Assembly: GCA_905147135.1 (NCBI GenBank)
Contig: LR990051.1
Location: 19,807,115 to 19,871,114 of the forward strand
Length of the DNA stretch: 64,000 nt
Direction: 5' to 3'
DNA from: Blastobasis lacticolella
Lineage: Eukaryota > Arthropoda > Insecta > Lepidoptera > Blastobasidae
Within the stretch, counting starts at the first letter, position 1; the number at the start of each line of letters is the position of its first letter. Under the pieces are notes generated by a model. That model was not told the origin of the DNA, searched no databases, and saw only the letters and a program-made list of their open reading frames with translations. Shown here one piece after another: positions 1 to 9,850 of the stretch. Made by a program: the position numbers and the translations under genes.

Positions 1-257
1 CGATTCAGCCGCAGACTGCTCACTATTCAAGGCCTCTGTTTATTGCTAATGTTTTATACCCAACTTTATTCGCTGTCGGCTGTTTACTGGTGCTTCCTGA
101 CTGACATTAATGGCTCCCGTAACCATCAGCGGACATTTTTGCTGACTCCACAGTCTGCGTTTGCCGGTAACGTTCCCGGGCGAAACAAATGCATTATTCA
201 ATGAGTTTGGTGTTATTCAGTTTACAACATAGTTATAGCATATAGTTGACCAGTTAG

Positions 258-757
258 CGAGCAGCCACACAGAAAAGACGCAGACACGTCGCGGACGGGG
301 CACAGACGGGACGCTGACGCGACATAAAACACACAGAAAAGACAGGCCATGGACGCGGCGCCGTCACGTACCAGTCAAGAGCGTAGGCAAGACAAGGAAA
401 GTAAGCGCTGCGGGCGAGGCCCGGCTCCCGCGCCCCGCTCGCACCCCCGCTCTCGTCCGCGGCGCGCCCGTGCCTCGTCTTTTCTGTATGTTTTGAGTCG
501 TGTCTGCGACGCGTCCGCGCCCTGTCCGCGATCTGTCTTTCCTGTATGTTTTGCATCGCGACGCTTCTATACATTTAGTATGAAAGAAAATTGAACGGCG
601 CCGCGTCCGCGACGTGTCTGCGTCTTACGTATTTGCTGTGTGGCCGCTCCCTATGTTTTGCGTCGCGACGTTTCTATACATTTTATATGAAAGTAAATTG
701 AACGGGCACCGCGTCTGCGACGTGTCTGCGTCTTACGTCTTTTCTGTGTGGCCGCTT
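258..757. mobile_element. Non-autonomous inverted-repeat element with internal subrepeats
   Basis: The two ends are inverted copies: 259-297 contains 'ccacacagaaaagacgcaga' and 712-757 carries its reverse complement ending 'cttttctgtgtggccgct'. Between them a GC-rich stretch repeats 'tgtctgcg', 'gtccgcga' and 'atgttttgcgtcgcgacg' motifs, with two ~110-bp direct units around 543-654 and 655-757. This fits a foldback-type DNA transposon without coding capacity. The short open frames on both strands are products of the GC-rich repeats. I could not define a target-site duplication, so superfamily is unassigned. Confidence 0.6.
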
Positions 758-767
758 GCATAGAGAG

Positions 768-1015
768 ACTCGATAGCCTAGTAGCTAAAGGGTCCGACTC
801 GTAAGCGTGTGGTACCAGGTTCGAGTCCCAGTGCCGCCATCTAACAATGATTCTTTTCTGAGTTATGCATATTAGTTGAATACTAACCGATGCTCTTATG
901 GTGAGGGAAAACATCGTGATGAAACCTGCACATTCAGGCGACTGTACATATGTCCAATCTGACCACGTTCCTCTGTTAACAGGAAAACGGAGGTCAAATG
1001 GCAGTCGCTCCCATG
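768..1015 (+). mobile_element. tRNA-like SINE (family T), copy 1
   Basis: The head has a pol III A-box-like 'tagcctagtagctaaagg' and B-box-like 'ggttcgagtcc', with an anticodon-loop-like 'ctcgtaa' between them. The body follows the family order seen in other copies: 'gagttatgcatattagttga', 'accgatgctcttatggtgag', 'aacatcgtgatgaaacctgc', 'ggcagtcgctcc'. The 3' part and tail are missing. It directly follows the inverted-repeat element that ends at 757. Confidence 0.8.
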
Positions 1016-1019
1016 TATC

Positions 1020-2100
1020 CATGTAGAACCACGCATCTAACATGTATACTAACATGGATCCCCCACGAATAACTTCTTAGAATCCTCTTCATTGCCGTTT
1101 TTTTTGATAATTCAAGCTATATCTATAATGAAACTACAGTAACAGATCACCTTATTTTACCTATATCTAAATAATCAAACCATTAATCAAAACACCCTCG
1201 GTGCTGGTCAATCACACTTTGCACAGTCGGCCGGCGAGCGGCGCACCTTGTCAGCGCGAATTGACGTGGATTGTGGGTGCGATCTTTGTCACCGTGCACT
1301 AGCGTGTTTAGATGATCAGTTACTAGAAGAGTACCTTGCCTGTGCAGGCATTTATTGTGTATAGGTACTAGAATAACGTTACGAAACTATCCTTGAGCAA
1401 GGTAGCCAGAAATGAGCTCAGAAACATTATCCAAAATAATTTAAAATTAAGAAAAGAAACTGGTGCAGTCTTTGACTCTACTTCGCCTTTAAAATTTGGC
1501 ATGTTTATTTTGAAAGTAGGTATACAAAACCAACTATAGAGACAAGGTATACTAAATACTGATTTGCTATATGTGTGAGTGTATGACCGAGAGGTTGGGT
1601 CTTTGGGATGGAGGAGGGTTAAGAAAGTGCACCATACTGCACATCATAGTATTCCTATTTGTAATTTAGATCGTACCTATTAAAATCGCTTTGCACACAA
1701 GTTGAATGTTTTTTATTGTCTAGGGAGGCACACGGACCGACGGCCATCGTCTCCAGGACATCTGCAAGGTAAGTGAAGCGGATGCTGTTCCGGCCTTTGA
1801 GGTAAATACTTATTACATTGGATATGACGTATTATGGTAAAAGCGTGTCGTAGAGAATAACCAGTAGGACCTCTGTAAGCGGGAAAATGGACAACAGCAT
1901 TTTCTGTCGTTTATTTTTAGCTCTGCCATTTCACACCCGTCTGCCAAGCGTGGATATTGCAAAATCCTTCTCTAAATTGAAGAACGCATCCAATCGAAAC
2001 ACGCTCTGTGCCTGGTCATGCTACATTTTGCTGTTGACGATGATGATGATGAATAACTTGATGATTTTCCGTTTAACGGAACACCATCCAGGCAGTTTAT
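1020..2100. other. Unique AT-rich sequence, no gene seen
   Basis: I see no coding exon. A short LINE 3'-end-like scrap ('gggaggcacacggaccga') lies at 1721-1760. The remainder is AT-rich with stop-dense frames. Confidence 0.5.
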
Positions 2101-2290
2101 AGCCAACAGCGCACTCGACGAGTGCAGCGCGGCGCCTAATCTCTAATTACAGGCCATTATTTGCCCGGAACATGTCCCGACATGTTCGCCCGGCGCGATC
2201 GCTGAATTGACGTCAACGGAATACTGCCGGCGGTAGCTCTCGCCGGTCACCAAATCACCTATTGCGTGGCTTTAATTGAGGGTAGGCGGT
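2100..2290. promoter_or_regulatory. Candidate regulatory segment with CRE and p53-like dyad
   Basis: A GC-balanced island in AT-rich DNA holds an inverted dyad at 2168-2187 (GAACATGTC, two bases, GACATGTTC) close to the p53-family consensus (RRRCWWGYYY twice; one mismatch). A full CRE palindrome TGACGTCA sits at 2208-2215 within TTGACGTCAA. Motif matches of this size can be chance; conservation across related species would be the test. Confidence 0.3.
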
Positions 2291-2519
2291 TTTATTTGGG
2301 ATGTGTATTGGTAAGTTATATGTTTATGTGTTTGATAATGTACTAGGTAATAAACACGTGCGGGCATCACATCCAGTTATTGCGCTTATTATATTTGACT
2401 AAATTCAGTAGCCTTAATTCAAAACCATAAAACGTGAGAGCAAATTGAACTAAAATGTATAGCTCGTAAAATAAGATCAACTTTTTTATCACGGGTTTTA
2501 AAATGCGGAGCAATGCATA

Positions 2520-2770
2520 ACATAATATAATCCCACTCTGGGCGCCAAACTTTCATTTCGTTCTTCAGTACTTGAGATGACTATTATAAACGTAGCTTGT
2601 GCCACTCGATACTTGATACATACTGGATACTACCAAGTAAACGTAACACACAGAGAAGCATGTTTACAAAATTCTGCACACATGCATTCAATCACAGCTT
2701 GGTCCCATTCTGGGCGCCAAATATTATTTTGTTATCATCTAGCTCTCATCTCAACTTATCTCAAATTAAA
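2520..2770 (-). repeat. Duplicated segment with two PBS-like motifs
   Basis: A 17-nt block occurs at 2531-2547 and, with one difference, at 2703-2719 (period 172). Read on the minus strand it is TGGCGCCCAGA(G/A)TGGGA, resembling primer-binding sites next to the 5' LTR of Ty3/gypsy-type elements (complementary to a tRNA 3' end, as in lysine-tRNA-primed elements). No LTR pair, gag or pol is visible, so at best this is the remnant of a leader region. Overlapping 63- and 68-codon frames here are not credible genes. Confidence 0.35.
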
Positions 2771-2789
2771 GCTGGAACGGTGAAATAAA

Positions 2790-3625
2790 TAACGTTAAAT
2801 AAGTCAACAAGTTATACAATACAGCACTGAACACCTAAGAGTTTACGTTGGAACTCAAATGAGGTGCAGCATTACAGTGGCGACCGACACATTCGCAGCA
2901 ATGATAATTGCTTTCTTGCAGCCACCCCTCATTATGTTGACTAGCCAATTAGTAGGGTTGCCATACTGAGATACGTAAAGCTTTCCAAAACTGATATTAT
3001 CAAAAAACGTAAGATTCGTTCCTATACGACTTCTACTGTATATTTACAATCATATTTAAAACATCGTCCATCATAATTGTCAAAAATTTTATCTCTATGT
3101 CTAATTATACTGCAAATCAGACGAATTGTATGTTTATTTGCCACTTCAGTGGCATACAGTGGTTACAAGTACCATGTTCTAAACAAAAATAGCCACACTA
3201 ACATAGAATAGTGGTTTGTCGGCTAGGAACGTAGCACACAACCCTATAGCGAAAAGCTATGGCAACGCCGTCTTACGCGATAGTAATTTGCATACATATG
3301 CGATAAAAACTCCACTCGCAGGTCTCTAGCGTTAATTTAAATAAGTCAGAGGGGTCCCATAGAAGGTCTGGTAAGACTACCCCACTGGGTACGACAAATT
3401 GATATGGGATAGTCAATAAAGTTTTGTAAATTTGCATAATAATAAACGGTATTATGCTATGTGCTTTATTAAGCAGGTAAATTGCTTTGATGGTCTCTTA
3501 TTGGTTTATGAGTATAAGGAATAAACTTTAACGTATTAGTCGCGATTTTGTTTATTTTTTAGTTATCATTGTCACCGGTAGACGAGGAGATAGACATTGG
3601 TCTTTAAAAGTAATAAAAGTGGGGT
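2790..3625. other. Unique AT-rich sequence, no gene seen
   Basis: Stop-dense, AT-rich DNA. I see no repeat family represented elsewhere in the window and no coding signal. Confidence 0.5.
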
Positions 3626-3639
3626 AGTTTAATAAAGTG

Positions 3640-3842
3640 TTAGACTACTCTCCTCCCTACAAATTAAGAACACGTTGCCTGCGGGTGTGTTCCCAGACCA
3701 TTGTAATCTAGACGTCTTCGAGGCTAGAGTGAATAGGCTGTTCCTAGACAGGCATGCTCCATCTTCGGCTGCATCGTCACCAGGTGTGATGGCGGTCAAA
3801 TGCCTGCCAGCCCAACTATAAAAAAGAAAATACAAGTTAAGA
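3640..3842 (+). pseudogene. LINE reverse transcriptase C-terminal fragment
   Basis: The plus-strand frame reads NTLPAGVFPDHCNLDVFEAR followed by VNRLFLDRHAPSSAASS, which matches the terminal segment of lepidopteran non-LTR retrotransposon ORF2 proteins (the LP-x-x-VFP...FK-x-RV motif). The same segment recurs at 37490-37700 with LPASVFPDQYNLDAFKARVN. Upstream coding sequence is absent, so this is a 5'-truncated dead copy. A short A-rich tail follows ('ataaaaaagaaaata'). Confidence 0.75.
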
Positions 3843-3844
3843 GC

Positions 3845-4590
3845 CTTGCAGAAGCTGCTTTAACATTCTTAATTTCATAAGCTCCACAATTCAACTTGAG
3901 ATTCTTTATACCAAAACGATACTAGCCGACTATCGCATATCGTCAAATGTGTCTACATAAAGAGTTCACTAGAAACCCGTCACACAGAATAACAAAACTG
4001 CGAACTACCCGCACCACACGCCTACCTACATGCGATCCAAATTGCAAGCGTCGCAATATAGGGTTGCTACGTACGTCCCCGTGTCGTCAGCTTTCTCAAA
4101 CGACCGGACAGATCTACGAGACGATACACGAGCAATAATCCGTTTACTTTTATCTCTGTACCCCTTGTCCGGCGAAAGACCACTGCTTCACTCCCCAACG
4201 TCTTTCTGACTAGGGAATAGGGTGGGATATCGCTTGCGCCAGCGGTAGGTAAGATTGGTGCTCTATGTCCGTCAAAGAGGTTATTACCTGAAGGATATAA
4301 AGCGTCTCCGTCCGAGCGAGTCCCGGGGCGAATCCCGAGGCGAGTCAATGCAAATAGCTGTAGTGTGTCGCAGTGGCCTCGCGGCCAAGGCGCCGTGGAC
4401 TCTGTATCGAAGGTTGCCTACTTCATTTTCATGTTAATTTCGAACGTTTGATCTTTGCCTCGATTACCATGTAAGGTCTCAAGGTTTTGGGTGGTGTTAC
4501 CAACTAAGCTAGAATCCAATTATGTAATGTATTTATAACATAGGGAGGCAAACTAGTTAGCGGGTCACCTGACTTTAAATCTATACTAGT
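3845..4590. other. No recognised gene; unassigned sequence
   Basis: A minus-strand frame of 93 codons (4067-4348) is open but has no family I recognise, and no homologous copy elsewhere in the window. The stretch 4290-4350 is locally repetitive ('gcgagtc' motifs). I see no splice-bounded exon. Confidence 0.4.
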
Positions 4591-4594
4591 TTAC

Positions 4595-4972
4595 GAATGA
4601 CTCAATTTGAATCTCAATTGGATCTCAATAGGAACTTTGACACGTTTTTGGTATTCTGTTACTAATTTAAAACCAATGATATTCCATTGACAGCTCAATG
4701 GAATATCAATGGTCTTAAGCAAATAAACAAATAGTGCAATGTCAGCACATTGGACTGTTTGTTTGTAGCTCGATTGTGGACTATAACTCTGGCGTTTTGA
4801 CTGGTCTCTTGGTAGGTTTTAAATGGCAACACCAGAAACTATTAACTGAGAGTCAAGGACTGTATTGATAAAAGTTTTTGCAGAATACCCATTTCGTCTC
4901 AATTGTAATGGATTGCTCCTGAATTGGTTATCAATAGAACGTGATTTACATCAGATTATCAGAAATGGCCCC
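4595..4972 (+). repeat. AT-rich dispersed repeat (family S), copy 1
   Basis: Colinear with 57065-57375: both run through 'atgactcaatt', 'ggatctcaatagga', a run of CAATGG/CCATTG inverted words, 'agctc(a/g)attgtgga', 'gataaaagtttttgcagaat', 'gtctcaat(c/t)gtaatgga' and end near 'tggcccc/tggccct'. No ORF or tRNA/5S head is present. Identity is moderate, so the copies are old. The nature of the element is unknown; a non-autonomous DNA element is one possibility. Confidence 0.65.
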
Positions 4973-4989
4973 AGATAGAAAGTGTTCAC

Positions 4990-5870
4990 CGCCGCCCATT
5001 TATGACAAATAATGTCATTATTTTAGACTTTTTTTTTATTTATTTTTTTATTTCTGAGTTATTTATGAAATAATATCTATGTAATTTGTATTATTTTGTA
5101 AGTGATTATTTATTTGTATATAAAGCTGTTCTTTGTTAAATGAGGACGTGTGATTTCTCGCCTAAAACATAGGTATTCTATTATCCTAGCAAAGGCAAAA
5201 AAAAATTATTCCTGTTTCGTGTCTGTACCTAGATGTAAAATTGAAATGTATTTCACAAGATTTAATAAAAATATATTTACATTAGACACACGCAACGGGG
5301 AGTCGCGAATGCGTTGCCGACGTTTAGAATTAAAAGCAAGGCCGTGGCATGGGAGTAAAAAGTGTACAAAGCAAGGTAGGTCCAACCAACTGAGGTCAAA
5401 CCGAAAGGACGAATAAATTGTCGACTTGTCGCCGTTTAAAGCCATCCCAATCACTGGTTGAGAAACGCTGATTCGGTGCGGCTTGTTGGTCCTGTTTACG
5501 AGGGTCGCTGTAAAGTGTAAAAAGCGCAAACTGTTTGTTTATGCGCAGAGGCGATTGAAGGCGCGCGGGGGGGAGTTGGCGGGGGGAGGGGGGCACGATT
5601 GAAACTTAAGACGCGCGTTAGCGGACCCCATAAACGCGACCTGAGCTTTTACTACCGATCTCGATTTAGACTTTACACACGGGCGACTCTCCGCTTTTAT
5701 GGTAACTGGCTCCATGAAGTCAGCGAAACGAAAGCGTAAACCGCGTTAGGAAAGCGAAATTCTAAATTCAATTCGCGAGACAATCTGTTTCGTGAACTAG
5801 CCATTGTTCGGAGCGAAATGTTTGTTAGCGTCGCTATCGCGGATGTATCTCGCAGGACTGACAGTCATAT
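4990..5870. other. Unique sequence with GC-rich patch, no gene
   Basis: AT-rich (5000-5290), then a more balanced segment (5400-5860) with a G-run region at 5560-5592. Overlapping open frames on the minus strand (5206-5596) show no recognisable domain. Confidence 0.4.
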
Positions 5871-5872
5871 TA

Positions 5873-6378
5873 AAGGTATGACCGAGAATTTGGTTTCGGT
5901 CTCGGCTATTCTCGGCTAAAAATCGGATTTCGATGTTAGTTCTCGGCTAAATTCTACCGAGACTTCGAGTGATACCGAGACTGTCCGCGTGTGTTTAAAT
6001 TTATTTTAACGTAAAATGTATGATGAAACGCGCCGTTTGGTGTCCGGCAGAGTAGAATAGCACCAACCCCTTACACTCATAGATATCGTACAATGAGACA
6101 CAAAAGATCTGTAGTCTCCATGGGCCAGAAAATGGCCAGCAGCTTTTTTAGTGTTTGTTATATTTATTACACTGCGATCGCCGTCAGTCAAGCGTGAAGA
6201 TAATGGCAATAACCTCCTCTTTAGTGGGATATCACTTTTTTGTGTTACAATATGAGTTTATTTAATTTTGATTATTAAAACGTTTGAAACAGAAATTTAG
6301 TTATCAATATTCAACCCATATTTAAAGTCCGGTCTCGGTCTCATCCGAGATTAAAAACCTGTCTCGGTCGTAATATGT
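5873..6378. mobile_element. Degenerate 'ggtctcgg' inverted-repeat element, interrupted
   Basis: The left part (5873-5990) is built of 'gaccgaga', 'ggtttcggtctcgg' and 'ttctcggcta' words. The right part (6327-6375) has the inverse, 'ggtctcggtctcatccgaga' and 'gtctcggtcgtaatatg'. The ends can be aligned as imperfect inverted repeats ('tatgaccgaga' versus the complement of 'tctcggtcgtaata'). A separate repeat of the 'gtgtccggcag' family sits inside (6031-6227), implying the host element is older. TSDs are unclear. Confidence 0.45.
6031..6227 (+). mobile_element. 'gtgtccggcagag' element (family C), copy 1, degenerate
   Basis: Begins 'cgccgtttggtgtccggcag' and continues 'agtagaatagcaccaacccc', matching copies at 9871, 25424 and 61101. 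The middle and 3' half are heavily diverged and the (GAT)n tail is gone. It lies within the 5873-6378 element. Confidence 0.75.
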
Positions 6379-6389
6379 GCCCTACTTCC

Positions 6390-6805
6390 ACGGATTACAC
6401 TGTAATCCACTGGACTTGTACAGGACGTATAATAAGCTAGTCGTATATATGAAATAAATTCTGTATTTTATGATATTTTTATGTTTTCCCATAACGCAGC
6501 CACCGCATACGAAGTAGGCCTAGATGGACTGTACGCAAATATCTCCACATCGAGGAGACGCGAAGAGAAACACCAATGGTCACTTATCCTATGTGCTGTA
6601 ATAAAATAACTTTTTATTGCACCATAATTCAGCTGATTTGCATAAATCTGAAAAGGCCCCAATTTGCAAATGTAACAAAGGGAAGTAGATTGCGTGGGTC
6701 TTGGAGTTAAAAAGGCTGTAGTGATTAATGTTAGTAATGTTAGGTTTGCTCATTAAAATCGTATTATCTTGGTATTCGTTTCGGGCCACGTGGCAGCGCC
6801 GACGT
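6390..6805. other. Unassigned AT-rich sequence
   Basis: Short open minus-strand frames (60-85 codons) overlap here without recognisable motifs. No repeat seen. Confidence 0.4.
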
Positions 6806-6808
6806 TTC

Positions 6809-6906
6809 GGCCTTGTGGTATCCGGCAGAGGAAAATATAGAACCAACCTCGGATGCCCGTACAGAACAAAAATGGGTAGCAGTATTTATTTCCGTAAGCC
6901 GAGCGA
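6809..6906 (+). mobile_element. Family C element, copy 2, internally deleted
   Basis: The 5' end 'ggccttgtggtatccggcag' is followed at once by 'aaaatgggtagcagtattta', which in full copies lies about 120 bp further on. The central part has therefore been lost. It stops about 40 bp before the MITE at 6947. Confidence 0.65.
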
Positions 6907-6946
6907 TTTTAAACTACCTGACTAAGATTGGAGAACATGACTTCTG

Positions 6947-7149
6947 GAGGTCTAAAAAGGCTATATTGGCGTTTCATAATATGATTCATATTGTAACTTA
7001 TCTGCAGCGTCGCTGTTTTTGACATTGACATGACAATTCAAAGTCACGTCACTTAGTCCCATTATTGGTAACCGGATTAGACAAGTTTGTGGCACTCTAA
7101 CATGAATCATAATATTTATGAAACGATAATGTGGCCTTTTTAGACCCCC
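6947..7149. mobile_element. MITE (family P), full-length with TSD
   Basis: Inverted ends 'gaggtctaaaaaggc' (6947) and 'gcctttttagaccccc' (to 7149) extend inward for roughly 43 bp ('cgtttcataatatgattcat' versus its complement). The element is flanked by a 7-bp direct repeat ACTTCTG at 6940-6946 and 7150-7156. An inner block, 'cagcgtcgctg' to 'cggattagacaagtttgtgg', is shared with shorter relatives at 33176, 38787 and 59518. No coding capacity. TIR plus 7-8-bp TSD suggests a hAT-like origin, but that is inference. Confidence 0.8.
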
Positions 7150-7372
7150 ACTTCTGTGGATAGGTGTCTATGGTTGCCTGTTGTGTTGTTTTTGTTTCTC
7201 ATATTGTTCATTTTTTTGTGCACAGTAAACCGGTTTATTTAAGAATCACACTCTACGGAACCTCGAACATTCAATTCATACAAATCACGATTGACTTATT
7301 AGTACACTGTAACTTGATTAACATACGGTTGACATACAGTTTACCCTCAACAGTAGAACCGCGATACTATTT

Positions 7373-7688
7373 GACAACCTGGGTGGTTCAGTTGATTAAC
7401 ATCGTCTGCCACGCCGAGGTCCCGGGTTCGGATCCCGGCCGGGCAGAAATTGAAATGATGAATTTAAATTTCTGTTACGATTCTGAGCGTTTTATATAAA
7501 AATATATAAGTAATTTTTGTTTATATTATACGGCAGACGAACAGGAAAGCGGCCACCTGATCAGAAGATCTGAAGAAAGTGAGGCGGTAAGTTTATCAGG
7601 TTTCTAGCCCCCATAACACAAGCTTTGCTTACTTTAGGGCTAGATGGCGCTGTGTGAATTGTCTAAGCATTTATATTTATTTTATTGA
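7373..7688 (+). mobile_element. tRNA-Gly-derived SINE (family G), copy 1
   Basis: The head (7373-7446) resembles tRNA-Gly(GCC): A-box-like 'gggtggttcagttg', anticodon-loop-like 'ctgccac', B-box 'gggttcggatcccggcc'. Then comes the family body 'cagaaattgaaatgatgaat' and the conserved 3' block 'cacaagctttgcttacttta' plus 'gggctagatggcgctgtgtg' with an AT-rich tail. About 60 bp at 7523-7590 do not belong: they match a LINE 3' end ('acggcagacgaacagg...cacctgat'), so the SINE is interrupted or chimeric. Confidence 0.85.
7523..7590 (-). mobile_element. LINE 3'-end scrap inside SINE copy G1
   Basis: The segment 'ttatacggcagacgaacagg' followed by 'aagcggccacctgat' matches the 3' terminus of the Jockey/CR1-like LINE copies at 29117 and 54772. 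It sits between the body and 3' block of the SINE at 7373-7688. Confidence 0.55.
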
Positions 7689-7699
7689 GAAGAAGGCGT

Positions 7700-8370
7700 C
7701 AGTATCCAGCATCCCCTACGCGCCCGCGCTTGACTTTACGACGTCCAAAACTGACGTTTACTCTTGTTTTGATTTATAGCCGCGCACCGAGCAGCTCCTT
7801 TGTCTGAACTTGATTATTCGATGGAACCGTAACCGCGAGTCACGCCGCAAGATTCCCCGCTTTTTTATTCGTTAATGCCATTTGCCTCAATGAATATCTT
7901 TTATCTGCGGCCGTCGGAATGAATTTTGTTTATGTTTTCCACCAGCGAGATGGCTCGGGATAATAAAATCGTAAAAGTTTCGGTGCAATTTGTGTACGGC
8001 GGTATCCGAGTGGACGGCTTAATCCTATCGCGCATTATCTGGACCGCAATAAAATTGATTTGTGGCGTATATTAGACGCAATCACGTGATCTAAGTGCTT
8101 CAATTCTACGCGGGTATGCCTTGTGGTCCTCAAGGACGCATTGGTATTCATGGAACAGAGATTGAGTCTGCGCTGCGAATCGGAGCTTACTATTTTACCA
8201 GACTGTGTTGTAAGGATACACACAAATCCGTACTGGTCAACGTCTCGATAATACTAATGGCGTCCAACCAAGTAATTTAACAACACTTGCTCATGTCTTA
8301 TAACACGTGCGCACAGCTCCATCATCAGCGAGCAGGAGTCTGTAGGATTTAAACATATCCTAAAAATCTG
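7700..8370. other. Unassigned sequence, no gene seen
   Basis: GC-balanced patches at 7690-7860 and 7900-8020 lack recognisable coding content. The overlapping 61-62-codon frames on opposite strands at 8035-8280 have no supporting features. Confidence 0.4.
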
Positions 8371-8374
8371 AGTT

Positions 8375-8853
8375 AGACCTGAGTGGTTTAGTTGATTTAC
8401 ATACCGGTCCTGGGTTCGATTCCCGGCCGAGCAGAAATTGAAATGATGAATTTTAATTTCTGTTACGGGTCTGGGTGTACTAGGCATATACATGTTACAT
8501 AATATATGTATGAAGGCGAGAAAAGGATGGAATGCTAAACATATTAAAACGATAGGTACAATTATTTCTGTCGTACGTGGAATTTTTGTACTTATCTGTT
8601 TCATACATTTAGCACTCCATCCGGTTCACAGCTTCATACATATATTATGTAACATCCTGTATATTAAGTATATAATATGTAAAAATATTATATAAGTAGT
8701 TTATCAGTGGCGTGGTAGGAAGAGGTGGCGATATCTGCTGTCCGAAGCCAAGATCTTTGGATCCCTAAGCCAGCGCAGTAAGTGAGTAAGTTTATCAGTT
8801 ATGCTTACTAGATGGCGCTGTGTAAATCATATTTATTTATTTATATTTGAACC
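8375..8853 (+). mobile_element. tRNA-Gly-derived SINE (family G), copy 2, interrupted
   Basis: The head starts 'gacctgagtggtttagttga' and has lost the anticodon segment, jumping from 'cataccggtcc' to the B-box 'gggttcgattcccggcc'. The body 'cagaaattgaaatgatgaat' and 'tgttacgggtctgggtgtac' is intact. The 3' block is partly eroded ('actagatggcgctgtgtaaa') with an AT tail to about 8853. It is split by a hairpin element at 8492-8655. Confidence 0.8.
8492..8655. mobile_element. Hairpin MITE inserted in SINE G2
   Basis: The left arm begins 'atgttacataatatatgtat' and continues 'gaaggcgagaaaaggatgga'. The right arm is its inverse, running from 'tagcactccatcc' through 'cttcatacatatattatgta'. Arms are about 55 bp with few mismatches and the centre is ~50 bp. 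The surrounding SINE resumes with 'ctgtatattaagtatataat', as in copy 15845. The insertion is therefore younger than the SINE. Confidence 0.7.
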
Positions 8854-8859
8854 CCCTAC

Positions 8860-9130
8860 AAACTCAACTCCAGTCTCATCTGTAGCCTTACCCGTCGCCT
8901 CCTTCACACTCCTTCGGACTCCTTGTACCCTTAAGTGGCTGGTGAGAGTGTACGCGGCGCATATTTCACTAGCGACGTGTAATTGCCCGCGACACTCGCG
9001 CAGTCTCGCTGATTTATCGTATTGTAATACACACTCGCCATCGGCGACGCGACGACACACTGCGTAGACGTATGCGGCGGTAGACAGGGCGGGGGATATG
9101 AGCGATGCAGTAAAAGTTATTTGTTGTCGT
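8860..9130. other. GC-balanced segment, no convincing gene
   Basis: Open frames on both strands (88 and 113 codons) overlap completely and have no recognisable domain. Part of the segment ('gacgtgtaattgcccgcg') weakly resembles the MITE-like repeat at 58840-59085. Confidence 0.35.
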
Positions 9131-9161
9131 GAGTATTGCATACGGTACCTTTTGCAGTGAC

Positions 9162-9337
9162 CTGCTGTATGCATGTGCTTAAAATTTTTACTATGGCATT
9201 AACTCTAAAATGGCGGAAAAAGCTGTTTCATGTAAAATTCAAAACGAATTCAATGTCAGAATGTATGACACAATTTTTGCGATATCAGAGTTGGCGCCAT
9301 AGTAAAAATTATTCGTTATCACGAGCACATGCATACG
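9162..9337. mobile_element. Inverted-repeat element (MITE-like)
   Basis: The left arm 'tgtatgcatgtgctt' plus 'aatttttactatggc' (9183-9197) is mirrored by 'gccatagtaaaaatt' (9296-9310) and 'agcacatgcatac' (to ~9334). The outer arm match is interrupted by 10 extra bases on the right. Direct copies of 'gcatacggtacc' lie outside (9138-9149 and ~9331-9342) and might be a TSD-like duplication. There is no coding capacity. Confidence 0.55.
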
Positions 9338-9344
9338 GTACCCC

Positions 9345-9838
9345 TTGGTATCATGAGTTTGAAGTTACCCTGTATACATTGGCGGCATGCTGTCAACGGC
9401 AGCGTGCTATCAGGGTACAGGTGACGCGTCGGCAGCCAGCATGTTAGCATGTTTACGCTACAAGTTCACGGCTGCCTTTGGTCGTCATTGCAACGGCTGC
9501 GTTGTAATGTAATCGAATACATTGGATCAATTGAGTAAAGCAATAAATACATCGTACATTACCAATTTTATCAAGATTTATTCCTGTCTACCACATCAAG
9601 ATTCATTTCAATGTACCAGTATTGAGCAAACAAGTGCTCGTGCAGTAGAAAACAAAATCTGTTAACCTAATTTCTTATGTATTTTGACGCATTCCTATGC
9701 GACTATTTTGTTAAGAGATTATAATGTAAAGGTGCCGATTGAACGGATCCTAGTATACACAAATATATGCTAGAGCATCCGTTAACTTCGCAGCTAATTT
9801 ATTAAATTTATTAACTTAAACTGGTTTTGAATAGTTTT
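9345..9838. other. Unassigned sequence, no gene seen
   Basis: No repeat shared with the rest of the window and no coding signal was noticed. Confidence 0.4.
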
Positions 9839-9850
9839 ATACTACTCAGT

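Noticed and set aside
651..1055. 134-codon ORF on the minus strand
   Set aside because: It lies across a tRNA-like SINE and the adjoining inverted-repeat element, so the frame is a by-product.
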